Below the pieces are notes generated by a model, which was not told where the DNA came from, searched no databases, and was given only the letters and a program-made list of their open reading frames with translations. A program made the position numbers and the translations under genes. This document shows, in pieces, positions 12,243-28,880 of a stretch of 64,000 nucleotides of DNA. Numbering within the stretch: the first letter of the stretch is position 1; each line of letters begins with the position of its first letter. The DNA comes from Theristus sp. LFF4_11 (Eukaryota; Nematoda; Chromadorea; Monhysterida; Xyalidae), in assembly GCA_030248135.1 (NCBI GenBank), contig JASANC010005303.1, forward strand, positions 113,120-177,119. The letters run 5' to 3'.

Positions 12243-14599
12243 CCCAGCCTCCTTGCTGGTTGGCCCACGGCTGAGGGCCTCAAAAACAAAACAAAAAAAA
12301 GTGAATTCGCTTCATCATTTCAAGAAAGTACCTCGGCTTCAAAAAAAGGCAGACCGTGTGTTTCAGATCTTCTACAATCATCCTGCGCGCGAGAACTCGT
12401 GGGAGGCCGCGAACTCGCACAATATTATTTCAGAAAGCTCATTGCAAAAATTTTATTAAAATTTTAATCGGCCATATCTTTCTCATCATTGGTGCTCCTT
12501 GAAAACCAATCATCAGCGTAGTCCTCGCTTGAAACTAAAAGCCATTCAATTTCCAATCGACTGAGCACCGATGCGAAGCGTGTGACAAACGTACCCCGCG
12601 ATGCTCTGCCTCTGCGGTCACCACCGCCGCCTCCACCACCGCCGCCACCACCACCACCGTAGCCACGTGATCGTCCATCGCGATGGTCATAGTCACGTTG
12701 TTTTTGGTGGATCCGTTGTATCTCCTCGCGACTGAGCGCCTTCTTCACGTCGCAACGCTTCTCAGCGATCATGTGCGAACGTTGCACTGCAAATCGCGGC
12801 GACCATTATATTTTGCAACTGTTTTTTGTTGTTGTTTTGATCCTGAGCCTTCAGAACACAGGCAGCCTGAATTCAACAAATAAGCCAATCAGTCGTGTGA
12901 CACAAAAGTGCTTTGATGCTTTGCAGTGCCGCTAAAAGGTCACACATTGACAGAGCGGCCAAATGCGCCAGCGCACTCACAGACGCATTTGTCAACAGCG
13001 TCATAATCCTCGAACGTGACGAATGCAAAGCCGCGTTTCTTGCCGGTCTGCTTGTCCGTGATGACGTCGACCTCCTGCGAATCAAAAATGCTTCCGGAAT
13101 CCGGATCGGTAAACAACAGGAAAAACCGAGCAGAAAGAACATTTTGAAGATAACTTAAAAACTAAAAAAAATACATTGCACTCACGACAACGGTGCCGAA
13201 CTGGCCGAAGTATTCACGGAACAGCTCTTCACTGTGCTCCTCACGAACCCCGCTCACGTACAACTTTTTCACGGACACATTCGCCTCGGCGTTGTTCGAC
13301 TGCTGCAAATGACACCGACGATAAGAATAACAGATGTGGCTCAGCAACAGAACTGTGCTCGTCGTTGGTTGAGCAAGGTATCCCGTCACAAAGCTGCTTT
13401 CAGATCTCTTCAGAGCTTGACTGAATTTTGAAGAAATGGTGTGTGTCTTTTATTACGACAATCCTCCTTGAAAATCAGATTACCAACCAACCAACTTGCT
13501 GATCCATGCCAAAAGCTGACAGCCACTTAAAACAGTGTTTACCATCCAATCAGTTAATCGACTTGCATTGGCTTGGCTATCAGCGTGCCACCGGCAGTGT
13601 CTATGGGCCAGCCTTTCATTTGGTACAAAACGTGGTGCACCCATTATGCCCCCAGACTCACATCTCGCGGAATGGCTCGTTTCGGTTCGACCTGTTTCCC
13701 GTCGAGGGTGTGCGGCCGCGCGGCCATCGCCTCGTCGAGCATGCTTGCCTTTGCGTACGTGATGAAGCCGAAGCCACGACTGCGTTTCGTCTGCCCGTCA
13801 CGCATCACGATACAATCGACGATCTCACCCCATTGCGAGTAGAACTCCTGCAACAGTAGGAGCAATCAAGCATGCCTACTCATGGTTTCTTACACTTCTC
13901 TGGTATCATGCCGTGCACTGCAGATCAAAACTGACTGACTGACTGAGCAACGAAAATTGTCACTCTTCCGTTATAAAAAAGCTGCGGGCATCTTTGGAAA
14001 GACAATTTGAAACGCTGGTGAAGCATGCATTTCATTCATGAAACGCATGAAACGCAGCTCCGAGAATGGTCGGCTTTGCCGTTCCACCAATCAGATCAGC
14101 TCGCCCAACGCTGTTTGTTGATTTCGCCGAGAAATGTTAGCAATTTCGGAAGAATTTCAATAGCAACCTTGAGCATTTCATCGTCTGTCGTGTACGTGAG
14201 CCCGCCGATGAACAACTTGCGAAACTGTTCCATCTCCGGTTTCTCGCTGCTGCCGCTCTGTTCACTGGACGCTTCCTACAGAAGGGGTTTAGGTATACGG
14301 TCGACAAACATTTAGGAGTTCCTGATCTTGTGAATATCGGGAGGACCTTAACCAGAACACAAATCCACCAATGGCCACATATCATTACTGCGTCTGCTAG
14401 TCTAATGCGCGCAAAGCAAAGCCCGGCTTCAAATCCATTTTTTAAAGAACAAAAAAAGACACACCTTCTCAGCTTCGCCATTTTGTTTCGTGTCGTTTTG
14501 TTCTGCTTTCACGGCCTCATCGTCTCCGTCCGCGTGTTCCGTTTGTTCCTCTGTCTGCTCCTCCTGTTCTTCCTTCTGTTCTGTTTCATTGTCGCTCAT
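11490..14599 (-). CDS. HNRNPA1-like: hnRNP A/B-type RNA-binding protein (two RRMs + Gly-rich tail)
   Basis: Nuclear RNA-binding protein acting in pre-mRNA splicing and mRNA transport. Nine exons in phase (minus strand): 14599-14465, 14275-14168, 13847-13662, 13302-13186, 13074-12981, 12786-12595, 12278-12132, 11891-11724, 11545-11490 (about 400 aa). An acidic Glu/Gln/Asp-rich N-terminus (residues 1-45) precedes RRM1, with RNP2 KLFIGGL and RNP1 [11 protein letters not shown]2 follows, with RNP2 KLYVSGV and RNP1 RGFAFVTF. The RRM1-RRM2 linker [12 protein letters not shown] matches the A1/A2 family, as does VKKALSREE after RRM2. The tail is Gly/Tyr/Gln-rich (repeats of GYGAGYG) and ends GGGRRF, typical of hnRNP A1 homologues and prone to phase separation. 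Tail exons could be alternatively spliced. Confidence 0.93.
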
Positions 14600-14828
14600 T
14601 GTTACTGGCTGACGATTGACCCTAACGCAAATTGTACAAATGCACAGAAAATGGAGGAATGCTGAAAACGATGCTTGATATTGATCGGATAACAGGTTCA
14701 AATTGCATAAATAATTCACGAATTAAACACGATAACCAGTGTGGATCAGTTAAAACTGAACCAAACGATAGGCTGCGAACCTTGCCAAAATAAAAGCAAT
14801 CACCGAAAGAACATTTCAACACAAAGCG
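14600..14828. other. Short spacer between hnRNP start and p66 3' end
   Basis: This probably contains the hnRNP promoter (minus strand). No other feature seen. Confidence 0.4.
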
Positions 14829-14834
14829 TTTATT
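14829..14834 (-). terminator. p66 poly(A) signal
   Basis: TTTATT on the plus strand, about 600 bases past the p66 stop. 14835-15437 would then be a long 3' UTR, T/G-rich in the sense strand. Confidence 0.5.
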
Positions 14835-15437
14835 AATCGTAGAATTTAACACATTATACGCAATCGAAATAAAATGGTAAAAACGACAGTGAAGCAAACG
14901 GTTGTGCACTGTGCATAAAAAGGGAATTGGAACATACAAAATACATGTAAAATTGATTAATGCTCGAGCGCTGTTTGCCTAAAAAGTTACACGTCTTGCC
15001 GTATGAATGATTCTCGAACACAAAAGATAATACGAAATTCTTATAAATAATTTCGTGTCATAAAAAAACAGTTGAACAACTTTGCACGGACTGGCGGCAA
15101 TGGGAACGCAAACGAGAGTATCACACCACTTTTTTTACGCAACAATTAACAACAACAACACGTCGTGTTCGTAGCCAACGGCATTATGCCACACACAATT
15201 ATTTGTGAAACTAACCTACCTACGACACTTGAACTTGAAAAGGGCAGATCATTAACGAGACCACCACTCTCATGCATCTGATGTTGGCCAGGCCGAAATG
15301 CAAAGAACCATCAAAAAGTTTGGTGGATTTGAACGGCAATCACAAATAAATACAAATGCAACAGAGAAACTGTCGGCAAATACACGAACGACATGTAAAC
15401 ATGCAGCAGGGTCGAACGTGCCATGAATTCTTTTCAA

Positions 15438-20220
<4,783 letters not shown>

Positions 20221-20804
20221 TCAGTTTTCATAAACTTCTAAAATTGAGCGAGCGGAATGGAAGTTCAACAACGTCAAAAAAAAGTTGAAGTTGAAGTTGA
20301 AGTTGAAATTGCGATTATTTTTGATTAAAAGAAGTTTTTTAAAGAAAATTGTTATAATATAAGACAATTCAAAAAATTTGCATTTGACACAGCACTGCAC
20401 AAATCACAACTTTGGTTTCTCAAATCAAATGAAAACAAAACGATTGATGATTTTTGTTTTAAAAAATTAAAAAAATCAATTTGAAAAAATCAATCAAATT
20501 AGTTGCCCGACACTTACTAATCGCTGTTGATCAATCAATTTTTTGTATATTTTCCAAGTCTATGCAAAAATCAGCAACATTTTCAAAACTTTGCCGTCAA
20601 ACAGCGCATAAAGTTTACTGTTTACATTCTTGTCCGTTGATTATTCAATATTCATTTATTTAAGGAAATTGATGGTAATTTTATTTAAGGAAATTGATGG
20701 TAATTTGATGGTAATTTTTGACCACGATTAATTAACATCTGGCAACTTCGGCTACCGTATGCTTTGATAGTATGCTGTTACTGAGGTTAACACGACGTAG
20801 ACAT

Positions 20805-21047
20805 TTAGGGCATATAACAACGGCTCAGGCACGGCCCCACCCCCCCCCCCCCATTTCCTGTCAAACGTAAAACTTGATATTGATGCTCATTTACAATTGT
20901 TGAAATGGTTTGGTTTAGCCAGGTTTTAGCAAGTAAATACAGAGCTCGACTGTAAACAATTTTGCCTGATGAGACGCTTAAGTCACCCAACAGCATATTG
21001 TCCAGAGCGTCTCTTGTTTTGAGACAAAATGGAACCAACATTAGCAA
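20805..21047 (-). mobile_element. Decayed non-LTR retrotransposon fragment (endonuclease-like)
   Basis: The minus-strand frame contains a Leu-rich segment followed by KTWLNQTIS and then GNGGGGVGP. The order resembles the LTETWLN...GRGGGV block of the apurinic endonuclease domain of LINE-type elements. The key Glu of ETWLN is replaced by Lys here, no reverse transcriptase follows, and the frame is short, so it can only be a dead fragment. The identification rests on a short motif match. Confidence 0.35.
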
Positions 21048-23018
21048 AAAAAATGAATTTTAGAACTTGGTTTGTACGGTTTCTGTGGTTGTAATCAAAA
21101 GAGAGCCGGGAGCCTATTGTCTACGAGCACCCGTGCTACAACCTTTGGCGCTTCCACCTCCAGAAGCGGTGATGAGACGTCAATCCAAGTTTTTGGTCCC
21201 CCAGTAGCCACCAGAACTGAAATTAGAATCTGGAACCGGACTGCCTATCGGTTTTCAGTATGAACCGTCATCATTTCACCAATGTGTTGCGTTGTTGCAG
21301 TTTACACTTTTTTAGTTTTTTTTGTGATACGGTTGTAAATGCAAATGGCAATTCAAAACGTTTTCATGAGCACGGTTCAGCGTTAAACACCGTATAAAAT
21401 CGTGGATTTTAACATGATTTTTATTTTGTGCGTCTGATGCGCCATTCTGTGCACAATATGTAAGCCAGTTCAACAATTTTAACAACTTCAGCAACAGGAA
21501 CAGATAGCGAATCGAACCCAACATTTAATACCATCATCACTATTCATCACTGAGCTGGAAAAGAAAAAGAAGAAAGATTAGCAGCAATCTAATGTGTGAT
21601 GTTTGCCGCTGAAATTTTCAAAGAAAAAAATGCAAGCATTTTGCTGATTCAACATCTGTCTGACTTGCCGTGCGGAATTCTTAGACAACCATTCCATTGC
21701 AGCAAACACTCTTTCTCACACACGCACCCACATTTTTTGTCTCTGAGAACCAGATGATTATCTTTCCGGTTTTTTCCGGGCGGTTATTTTGAAAATGTAC
21801 ATTATTGGCTTTTCATGCAACTTTTCATGCTGAAATAAAGAGAGACAGTGGCAAATGAACGCAGCGCGATAGTGAATCGACGCAGCACCACTAAAAACGT
21901 GATTGAGACAAACTGCCGAATCAAACATAAATTGCACGAGTAATTTTTCAGAAACAAGTAAAGTCATCTTCGAAACTTTGAACGTTGATGTCAGCGATAG
22001 CAGTATTTACAGTTTAGTTTCTTGTTTCTCCACTGGTGTGGTTGCGATCAAAAGCAAGTTTTACTATGCCACATTTTCACCTATCAAGGTGCCGTCATCG
22101 CTCTCGACTGCTCATTTCTCATCGTTTTTTTTGTTTCTCAGGCCCCCGGTTAAGATGTAAAACGGCAGCGGCAATTATGCATCACGACCCCGCAAAAACA
22201 AATATCAGAACTTTCGTTCGTAATCAAAAAAGCAGCCGTCAAAAACGAATTGCTGTGCTGCATTGCAGAATGAAGTGAGACATCATTAATTTTTCAAGCA
22301 TGCACTCTTTTAAGTTTGTTTTTCACCAAGCAGACCATCAAGCAAGCCGAGAAGTTGTGTATTTTTATCGTCTGTCGTGATCAAATGTGGCTGCCACCGC
22401 ACACACGGCAGTTGGCCATTGAAAATGCAAACGACAAAACAACATTTGCCTATTACTGCAGTTTTAGAAGAGACAAAACTAGAAAACTTTCATATCTTAA
22501 TCAAATACAACGCATGCACGCATTACTGACGTTTGTTTTTGCTTGCTTGTGAGAAACAAAAAAAAACTTGAAAGGCAAAGTTGATTTTCTTCTGCTTTCT
22601 TCAAAGAGCACGCCTACCGTAAACAGGTAAAAACGTGCAGTATCGTATACGGTCGCACCCATGAACACCGTTTCAAGAAAAGACATGATTTCAAAATCCA
22701 AGATTGTCGGTCGACTGCAGTGATAGTAAACAATTGTGCATCGGTATTAGAAAAACCATCACTCTTTTGGTCTGACGGTCCATCGTGCTATTATCAAAGT
22801 GGCGTTAATTCTTGTTATCGTACGTCTGGCTGGTTGACCGACGGTTGAGCGCGGACATTTGAAAATTCAACAATAATAATCGCCCGTCATCAACCACAAA
22901 ACCTCGCACCGCGAAAACGAAATGTGAGATATATTGAGTGAGCCGCGACCGCACTTTTTTCTCAAAAATCGGGCAAAAATCATTTTTCGTTTGGTTTTTG
23001 TGGCTTTGCGCTTCCGGT

Positions 23019-24202
23019 GATAAGAGAATGCAAGCCGAAAGACTAATATGGTGTGTATTCGAGGTGACCGTTTTGTGCTGGCTTGCTTGATAAGCACAAA
23101 TGATTGACTGGGCGCTCGCTTCCTGTGCTGCACTCGCAGAGATAATGAATTTATGATGCCTCTTGCGTGCGTGCGCGCGGTGCGCTGCTTGTGTCTGGTT
23201 TCACAGCGACAATTTTCAAACGCAATCACACGTTTTCGTGCGTTTTCGGTGCGCATGTCACGGGCACGATCGTGGTTCAATTTATCTGAACGCACATTGA
23301 GGAAACCTGCAAAGAAACACAGACGACGATGAGGACGGCGGCGTTTCAGAGCAACAGAGCTCACCAAAGACACTGCGGCGGCGTTCGTATCAAGCAGACC
23401 CACCACTGAAGCACCGTGATGTTCGCCCAGTGCCTTCATATAAACCGATAGCAAAATAGCAGCGTATTATTATATTCGCTCTGTTTGTGTGTGCGTGTTG
23501 ATAAGATAAGCACGGGCGCTTGCTGCTATTACGCCTCCACAAACCGGCTGCACACAGTGGCGGCTGGCGCGGTGGCGCTGCTGCCTGCAGAATTCAGTCA
23601 AAAGCGCCTGGCTGATCTCAGCAACTGATAAGCTATCGCTGTCGAATGGCTCTCGCCAATGTATATACACCGTTTAGAATATTAGCTGGCAGCAGCAGAG
23701 ATACCGTTTGTCCATAACATTTCAAGAAAGACAAAACGCCAACATGTATGCTGCATAGTTTACGACGGGCAGAACGGCTCAACCACGCCGGCCGCACATA
23801 GATTAGCTGCTCTGATATGTTTCGTGGTGTTTGGTGTTGTGGTGTGAGCGCACATTTGTGTGGCGACATGAAGCCCGGCGAAGACGAGTCAGATTCGGAC
23901 AAGCGATTGACGAGTACAAAGTGGCGCACGCTGAGTTCACTTGCATTTATTATTATTATTATTATGCGTGCCCGTGGCGTGTGCTCTTGTTTGCAAAAAC
24001 GCGCAGCCGTCACGAAAGGACGATAAGCAGCCGAGCAACACTACCGGTGAGCAATACTGAAGCAATCGCACAAGCGAACACAAACAGTTCGGCGATGCCG
24101 AGTGTTGTCGAGCTAATCAAGATGCGCCGCGTGATGCCCGCGCGTTTTGCCCGTCCAGTGCAGCCTTGCACATTCTTATAGTTCTGCTCGGACGCAGATA
24201 AG
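23019..24202 (+). promoter_or_regulatory. Cluster of GATAAG sites upstream of the FOG gene
   Basis: GATAAG occurs at about 23019, 23089, 23500, 23505 (overlapping as GATAAGATAAG), 23627, 24022 and 24197, all in the same orientation. GATAAT lies near 23141. WGATAR is the consensus for GATA transcription factors. Seven sites in under 1.2 kb is well above chance. Binding is inferred only. Confidence 0.5.
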
Positions 24203-24307
24203 ATTTTGTAATTTTGCGCAGGCTGAAAATGCCAAAAATATAAGCGACTGAAACGCGTCGCCGGGGCGCGTGATGTATCGCGATTAATCGTTGTCAGTCA
24301 AGTACAC

Positions 24308-24329
24308 AGCAGCCAGCCAGCCAGCCAGT
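24308..24329 (+). repeat. (AGCC)n tetranucleotide microsatellite
   Basis: Five AGCC/CAGC units occur in the presumed 5' region of the FOG gene. Confidence 0.7.
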
Positions 24330-24556
24330 TTTGTCTCGGCACGCAAATCGACTGCTAATATTGCCGACTTCTGCTTTGTTGTCTCTGACATGAAATCTTG
24401 CCAAATGGAACTTCTGCGGTGCAATGTTCAGTTTGAGTTCGCAGAACTGTTGCATTTTGGGCAGATTCATATAATTTTGAGATGCGTGTTCACCATTTCA
24501 CTTGTTGCAGCCGGACCATGTCAGGGTCAACGTCCATCGGCAGCACAACGGACGCA

Positions 24557-27500
24557 ATGGCCAGACGCAAACAGCTGAAGCCGGCGAAACTGAACGCCAC
24601 TTTGGATAAAACGGCAACCGGCGGTACTAATAGGCAAGGTGTGCTCATTTCAGTGTTACCGCAACAAAACATTTGTTATGAGTAAGTTTTCGGTTGGTCT
24701 GCCAGGATGACCGTTGCATTGACGAGCCTAAAGGGGCATTCATGAAGCAGTATTTAGTGACCGCGTAGCTATGTTTTAACACAGCTATGCGTCACTAAAT
24801 ACCTGTTTCATGAATGCCGCTCAAGGCACAGCGCGTCTACCTGGCGACAAGCGCAGTCGCTGAACTTTCCGTATTTGTCATGGACACAATTTTTATCTTC
24901 GACATTGCAGAGGGATCGCCATCAACTGAGCGACTACAGGAGTCTCCAAGCAACAGCAGTAGTCAACAGACGCCGTCAAATCATAAGGAAGCAAAACATC
25001 CAAATAAGATCGCTGAAAACAGTGCAGCGCCGGTTGCGTCGACGGACAGCACTGCCGTGGTGATAAGACGCGGAACACGGTTCGGCCCATTTGAAATATC
25101 ACCGAAAACAGCGTCAGAACAGCAAGGTGCAGCCGTCACGACCAGCAAAAAGGACGATGGCTTAACGGCAAACGCTGGCCCGCAGATTACGGTTTGTTGA
25201 TGTTCCGTCGCTCAAGAAGACACTGAATAACTTTTTGGCGATAATTGTGAAAATGGTGTTGAATGGGTGTGTGTCCCATGACAACACCAGTTCGTGCTTA
25301 TCATCATCATTTGCTGAACTGTAACAGCAGAGCAACACTGATAACACACGAGAACACAGGCGCGCTCACTAATGCTTGTTAACCTGCATTGATAAGAAGA
25401 AGCCATTTACGAAGCAGAGAATCTACCTTGGTGTCCCATTTATCATTTGTGGAAGTGTTGGAGCTGTAAAACGGAGCAATGATTACGCATTTGACCCACA
25501 TTTCACGACCACGCGTGTGTTTCCACTTTGCCGCTTCAGATAACGGACGTGAATTCGGTGTCGCATCGCTTTGAGTTGCGTAGAGCGGACGATCACAAGT
25601 TCCTTAGTCAGGTTCAGTTTGTGACGACGGTCGAACAGGCGAACTGTGCGCTGATTGTCAGTGCAGGTGAGCACAGTCGTCCGCGAGTCAGTTCATTGAT
25701 TTCAAAATTTTAAATGCAAACGATTTATCAGTGTCCACAAATTCATATATCCAATCAGGCCAGTTTGGTGCAACCACCAGCGACTGAACGTGCGTTTTCA
25801 CTTTTTTTCAGACAACGAGATGCAGATCGTAGCCACGAGCGACATCGTAGCGCCAGTGTCGCTGCGTTGCTGCTACATGCCGCACGTGCTGCCGGCTGCT
25901 GCCACGCCGCTCGCTCGAGTGGACGCCGCTCAACGCGCCAAAACGAAACGTGAATTCTGGCGAACCAATCAAGTTCTTTTTGGGTTCAAAGTGTTCTCCT
26001 GAAGTGATTGAGAGATCAGCTGTATTGCATTGTTCCACTGATAAAACCGTTGAAGACAATCTTGAATCAGGCTATGAATGAATCATGAATTAAGGGCATT
26101 TGAATGCAATCGGTGATCACAATTCTGAAAGCCAACGTTTCCAGAGTTCATCTGCGATCGATGTCGCATCGCGAGTTTCAGTTCGCGACGCAACCTAGAC
26201 GCGCACCAGACGTATTACTGCAAGAAACGTTCGGAGAGCACTGCGTCCGACACTCCGACCGAGGAGCCGGACGAACAGCGAGTCGCCACTGTCAACGCAA
26301 GACGTTAGTTGACGGAAACGCTTGTGTTATCGTTTGAATACACTTTTTTTGAGAACTCAAAAGTGCTTCACCAACTGGTTGAACTGAACGTCTGCATTAC
26401 CATTACCTAAGCCTAAGCCACTACGAATCATGACTGTTCAGCGGTGAAACGCGCCCGCACGAAGCAGCAGCCGGTGTGTTCGCCAAGCGTCAACGCTCAC
26501 ACGCCCACTGTCGCCAATCAACCGTGTGCCGCGCGTGCACAGCGTTCATCGCCAGCAACACCACACACACTGCTGCTTCCGGTCGCCCACAGTCGCAGTG
26601 ACCGCGTGCACATTGTCGGCCAACCACAACTGGTCGTGCCAGTGGCCGTGCCACGGACGAACGTCGCCAATCAAGCGCCGGCCGTGCCGGTGCCGCATGT
26701 GCTACTGGAGGCTGCCTGGCTGCATGACGCCGAGCCGACGGCCAGCGTCAACGTTGGAGCGGCTGGCTTTGCGATCAACGTCGCCATCCGGGGGCACACC
26801 GCCAGCGCTGCGAGTCCGACCGGTGTTACGTTTGGTGAGCAGCACGACACGTTTGGCCAAACTTGATGTTTTGATTGAAACAATGGCTTGAAGCAGCACG
26901 TTCACAGGATGCAGCTACCGCGCTGAGAAGACGGGATTACAGTTGAAGTACAGTACTACTACAGAGTACTACGACTAAAATCACGAGTTGAACATCATGA
27001 AGCCGTTTTACTAGGCAACACCGTTTGTTCAGTCATTCCATTGCGCAAAACGGGCAAGCGCAAACCGTCAGTGTGCTTCAGACGAGACCTCGTGCCACAT
27101 GGCGAGCAGCGCGTCCGCAACGCAGCAGCCGACCGCCGCGACGATTTCGCCAGCCGCTCCGTCGGACACGAGCAGCGCCAGCAGCCAGGCGCACGCGTTC
27201 AACGAGCTCGAGCCGCTCGATCTGAGCATGAAACGCCGCAACAGTGGCAGTGCGTTGCGCTTGCACACCGCAGCGACACCGTCGTTCAGTTTAGAGTCGG
27301 TGGTGCCTGCGCTCTCGAACACCACCAACGCCACCAAACCGTTCACGTGCACGTGCGGCGTGGCGTTCTCGAACGAGCGTACACTGCGCGGCCATCGACA
27401 GTTCTATTGCAAGGATCATACTCAGCCGAGCCAAGCAAATGGCACCGGCTCTGGTGTGACCAATGGCAACAACAACCACAACAACGATGAGACGGCCAGC

Positions 27501-28635
27501 CAAAACGGCAGCGCCACCGGCCAGAGCACGCCCAGTCGCAAACGTCCCAGTCCAAGTGGGTCGCGTCGCGGCGGCAACAGTCGGCCGGCGTCGGCGGCGT
27601 CACGTGACTCGAATGCGGGCAAACCGGCAGGTGGCAGACGGCAGAATGTGAGCAACGGACAGGCAGACGCGAACGTGACAATGCACGCGTGCAGCTACTG
27701 CGAGTTCGGTGCGGCGCACGTGCTGGCGATCACGCAGCATGAACGCGCGGTGCACGGCTGCTCGCATGCGTTCCTGTGCGACATCTGCGGGTACAAGGGA
27801 TACTCGATACGCGGTCAGTGGAACTCAGAAAACGGGGGTATTGAGACGGGTTCACGTGGTAAATGCGTTCGTTTCAAGCCCATTCATGCACATCACCAAG
27901 CGCACGCGTCACTTTAGCACGTGAAGCTGCGACGGTTTTGCTCCATGATTGTGTAACGAAACGAGGCGACGCCAAGCTTCAACATCCGTGAATGGCGCTT
28001 TAGTAGCCGCTTTTATAAAAAAGACCCGTTTGCGTGGTGATTTCAACCCACTTTAGCTGGTTCCTGGTTATCACCTGCTTGTCTTCAAACTTGTGGCCTT
28101 AATGCTAGCGCGTTAGACTATTGTCTGTGCGTTCGGGGGATCGAGCCCCGTCGAGGGGTGTATGAACATTTAATGAAATAGAAAGCTCGATGGGCGTCTT
28201 GTTCGACGGCGTTCTGCACGCTTTCCTGGGTTAGCCCTGGCTGAAAACATCGCCAAAAAAATCGTCCGTTCGTTCGTTCGTGGTGAATCTGTCCAACATC
28301 AGCAGCATTCATAAATGTTTTTCTGCGGTTCAGGCATGAAATCGCACCTACGCACGCACGACGGCGTCGACCGCGACAACATGGATGTCGAGCTGCAGGA
28401 TCACGTGACGCCAATCTCGCAGCAACTCAGCAATTCCCATGCGGACGCCAGTAGCACACAGCCGCAACAGCCACTGCTGCCGCCACCAACGATCCTTTGT
28501 CCGAAGTGTCACACGACTTTTCCGGATATTGCCGTTTACAAAAAGCACACTTGCCACTGCACGCTCACACGAGCCAGCAAGACAACTGTGAAAGTGGAAA
28601 ACAATGGCAACACCATTGTGGCTGGTGACGATTAA
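24557..28635 (+). CDS. ZFPM: FOG/ZFPM-type GATA cofactor, multi-zinc-finger
   Basis: Nuclear cofactor that binds GATA factors and recruits corepressors. Eight exons in phase: 24557-24638, 24911-25191, 25540-25666, 25812-25949, 26145-26303, 26442-26834, 27082-27813, 28334-28635 (about 737 aa). I chose ATG 24557 because it places MARRKQLKPAKL at the extreme N-terminus, as in the NuRD-recruiting RRKQ-x2-P motif of FOG/SALL/BCL11; an in-frame ATG at 24518 also exists. A region resembling the degenerate PR domain of FOG (GTRFGPF; QVQFVTTVEQANC) follows. Next come a C2HC finger (CDRC...HQTYYC), the CtBP motif EPLDLSMK, a second C2HC-like finger with unusual C-x1-C (CTC...HRQFYC), a C2H2 finger (CDIC...HLRTH) split across exons 7/8, and a last finger CPKCH...HTCHC. 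The C2HC H-x4-C/H-x3-C pattern is characteristic of FOG. Confidence 0.87.
24733..24817. mobile_element. Palindromic MITE-like element in FOG intron 1
   Basis: Arms of about 40 bp are nearly perfect reverse complements: GGCATTCATGAAGCAGTATT then TAGTGACCGCGTAGCT, and GCTATGCGTCACTAAATACC then TGTTTCATGAATGCC, around a short loop (TTTTAAC). Related half-copies occur at 29119-29190 and in the hexokinase intron near 7474-7490 and 7638-7667. Confidence 0.65.
28085..28160 (+). other. tRNA-like sequence (tRNA-derived repeat or pseudo-tRNA)
   Basis: In the last FOG intron, TGGCCTTAATGCTAGCGCG resembles a tRNA D-arm/A-box. GGGGGATCGAGCCCC, 35 bases later, matches a T-arm with the 7-base loop GATCGAG (B-box-like). 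The anticodon arm (TAGAC/GTCTG) has only a 4-base loop and no good acceptor stem is seen. A functional tRNA is therefore unlikely; a SINE head or pseudogene fits better. Confidence 0.35.
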
Positions 28636-28754
28636 ACGAGAACAAACTGTTTGTTTATGGGTTTACCAATCTTGTCGTTCTGTGATTTACGTTCCTTTGC
28701 ATGTTCCAGTTCCTGCAGTGTGTTCAAGTGCCATAAATCTTGTTTTTGAAAACG

Positions 28755-28760
28755 TTTATT
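28755..28760 (-). terminator. XPA poly(A) signal
   Basis: TTTATT on the plus strand, 121 bases past the XPA stop. The FOG and XPA genes converge with only 245 bases between their stop codons, so the 3' UTRs may overlap. Confidence 0.55.
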
Positions 28761-28880
28761 GTTTTGAAAACACACTTCCACAAGTGATATCGTTAAAATT
28801 TTAACAACATCCATTTATCATTGTACTCATTACTATTACCGGACAGAATATGAACAGGAAAGCATAAAAAACATTTGAGT

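Larger units (their letters stand above)
20221..24556. promoter_or_regulatory. Divergent intergenic region between p66 (-) and FOG (+)
   Basis: A 4.3-kb gap separates two head-to-head genes and probably carries both promoters and non-coding 5' exons of the FOG gene (an acceptor TTGTTGCAG lies at 24502-24510, before the start). It holds a (GTTGAA)n run at 20283-20310, a duplicated AAGGAAATTGATGGTAATTT at 20663-20705, a C13-14 tract at 20830-20843, a LINE remnant and a GATAAG cluster (both listed). No other gene was recognised. Confidence 0.5.
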
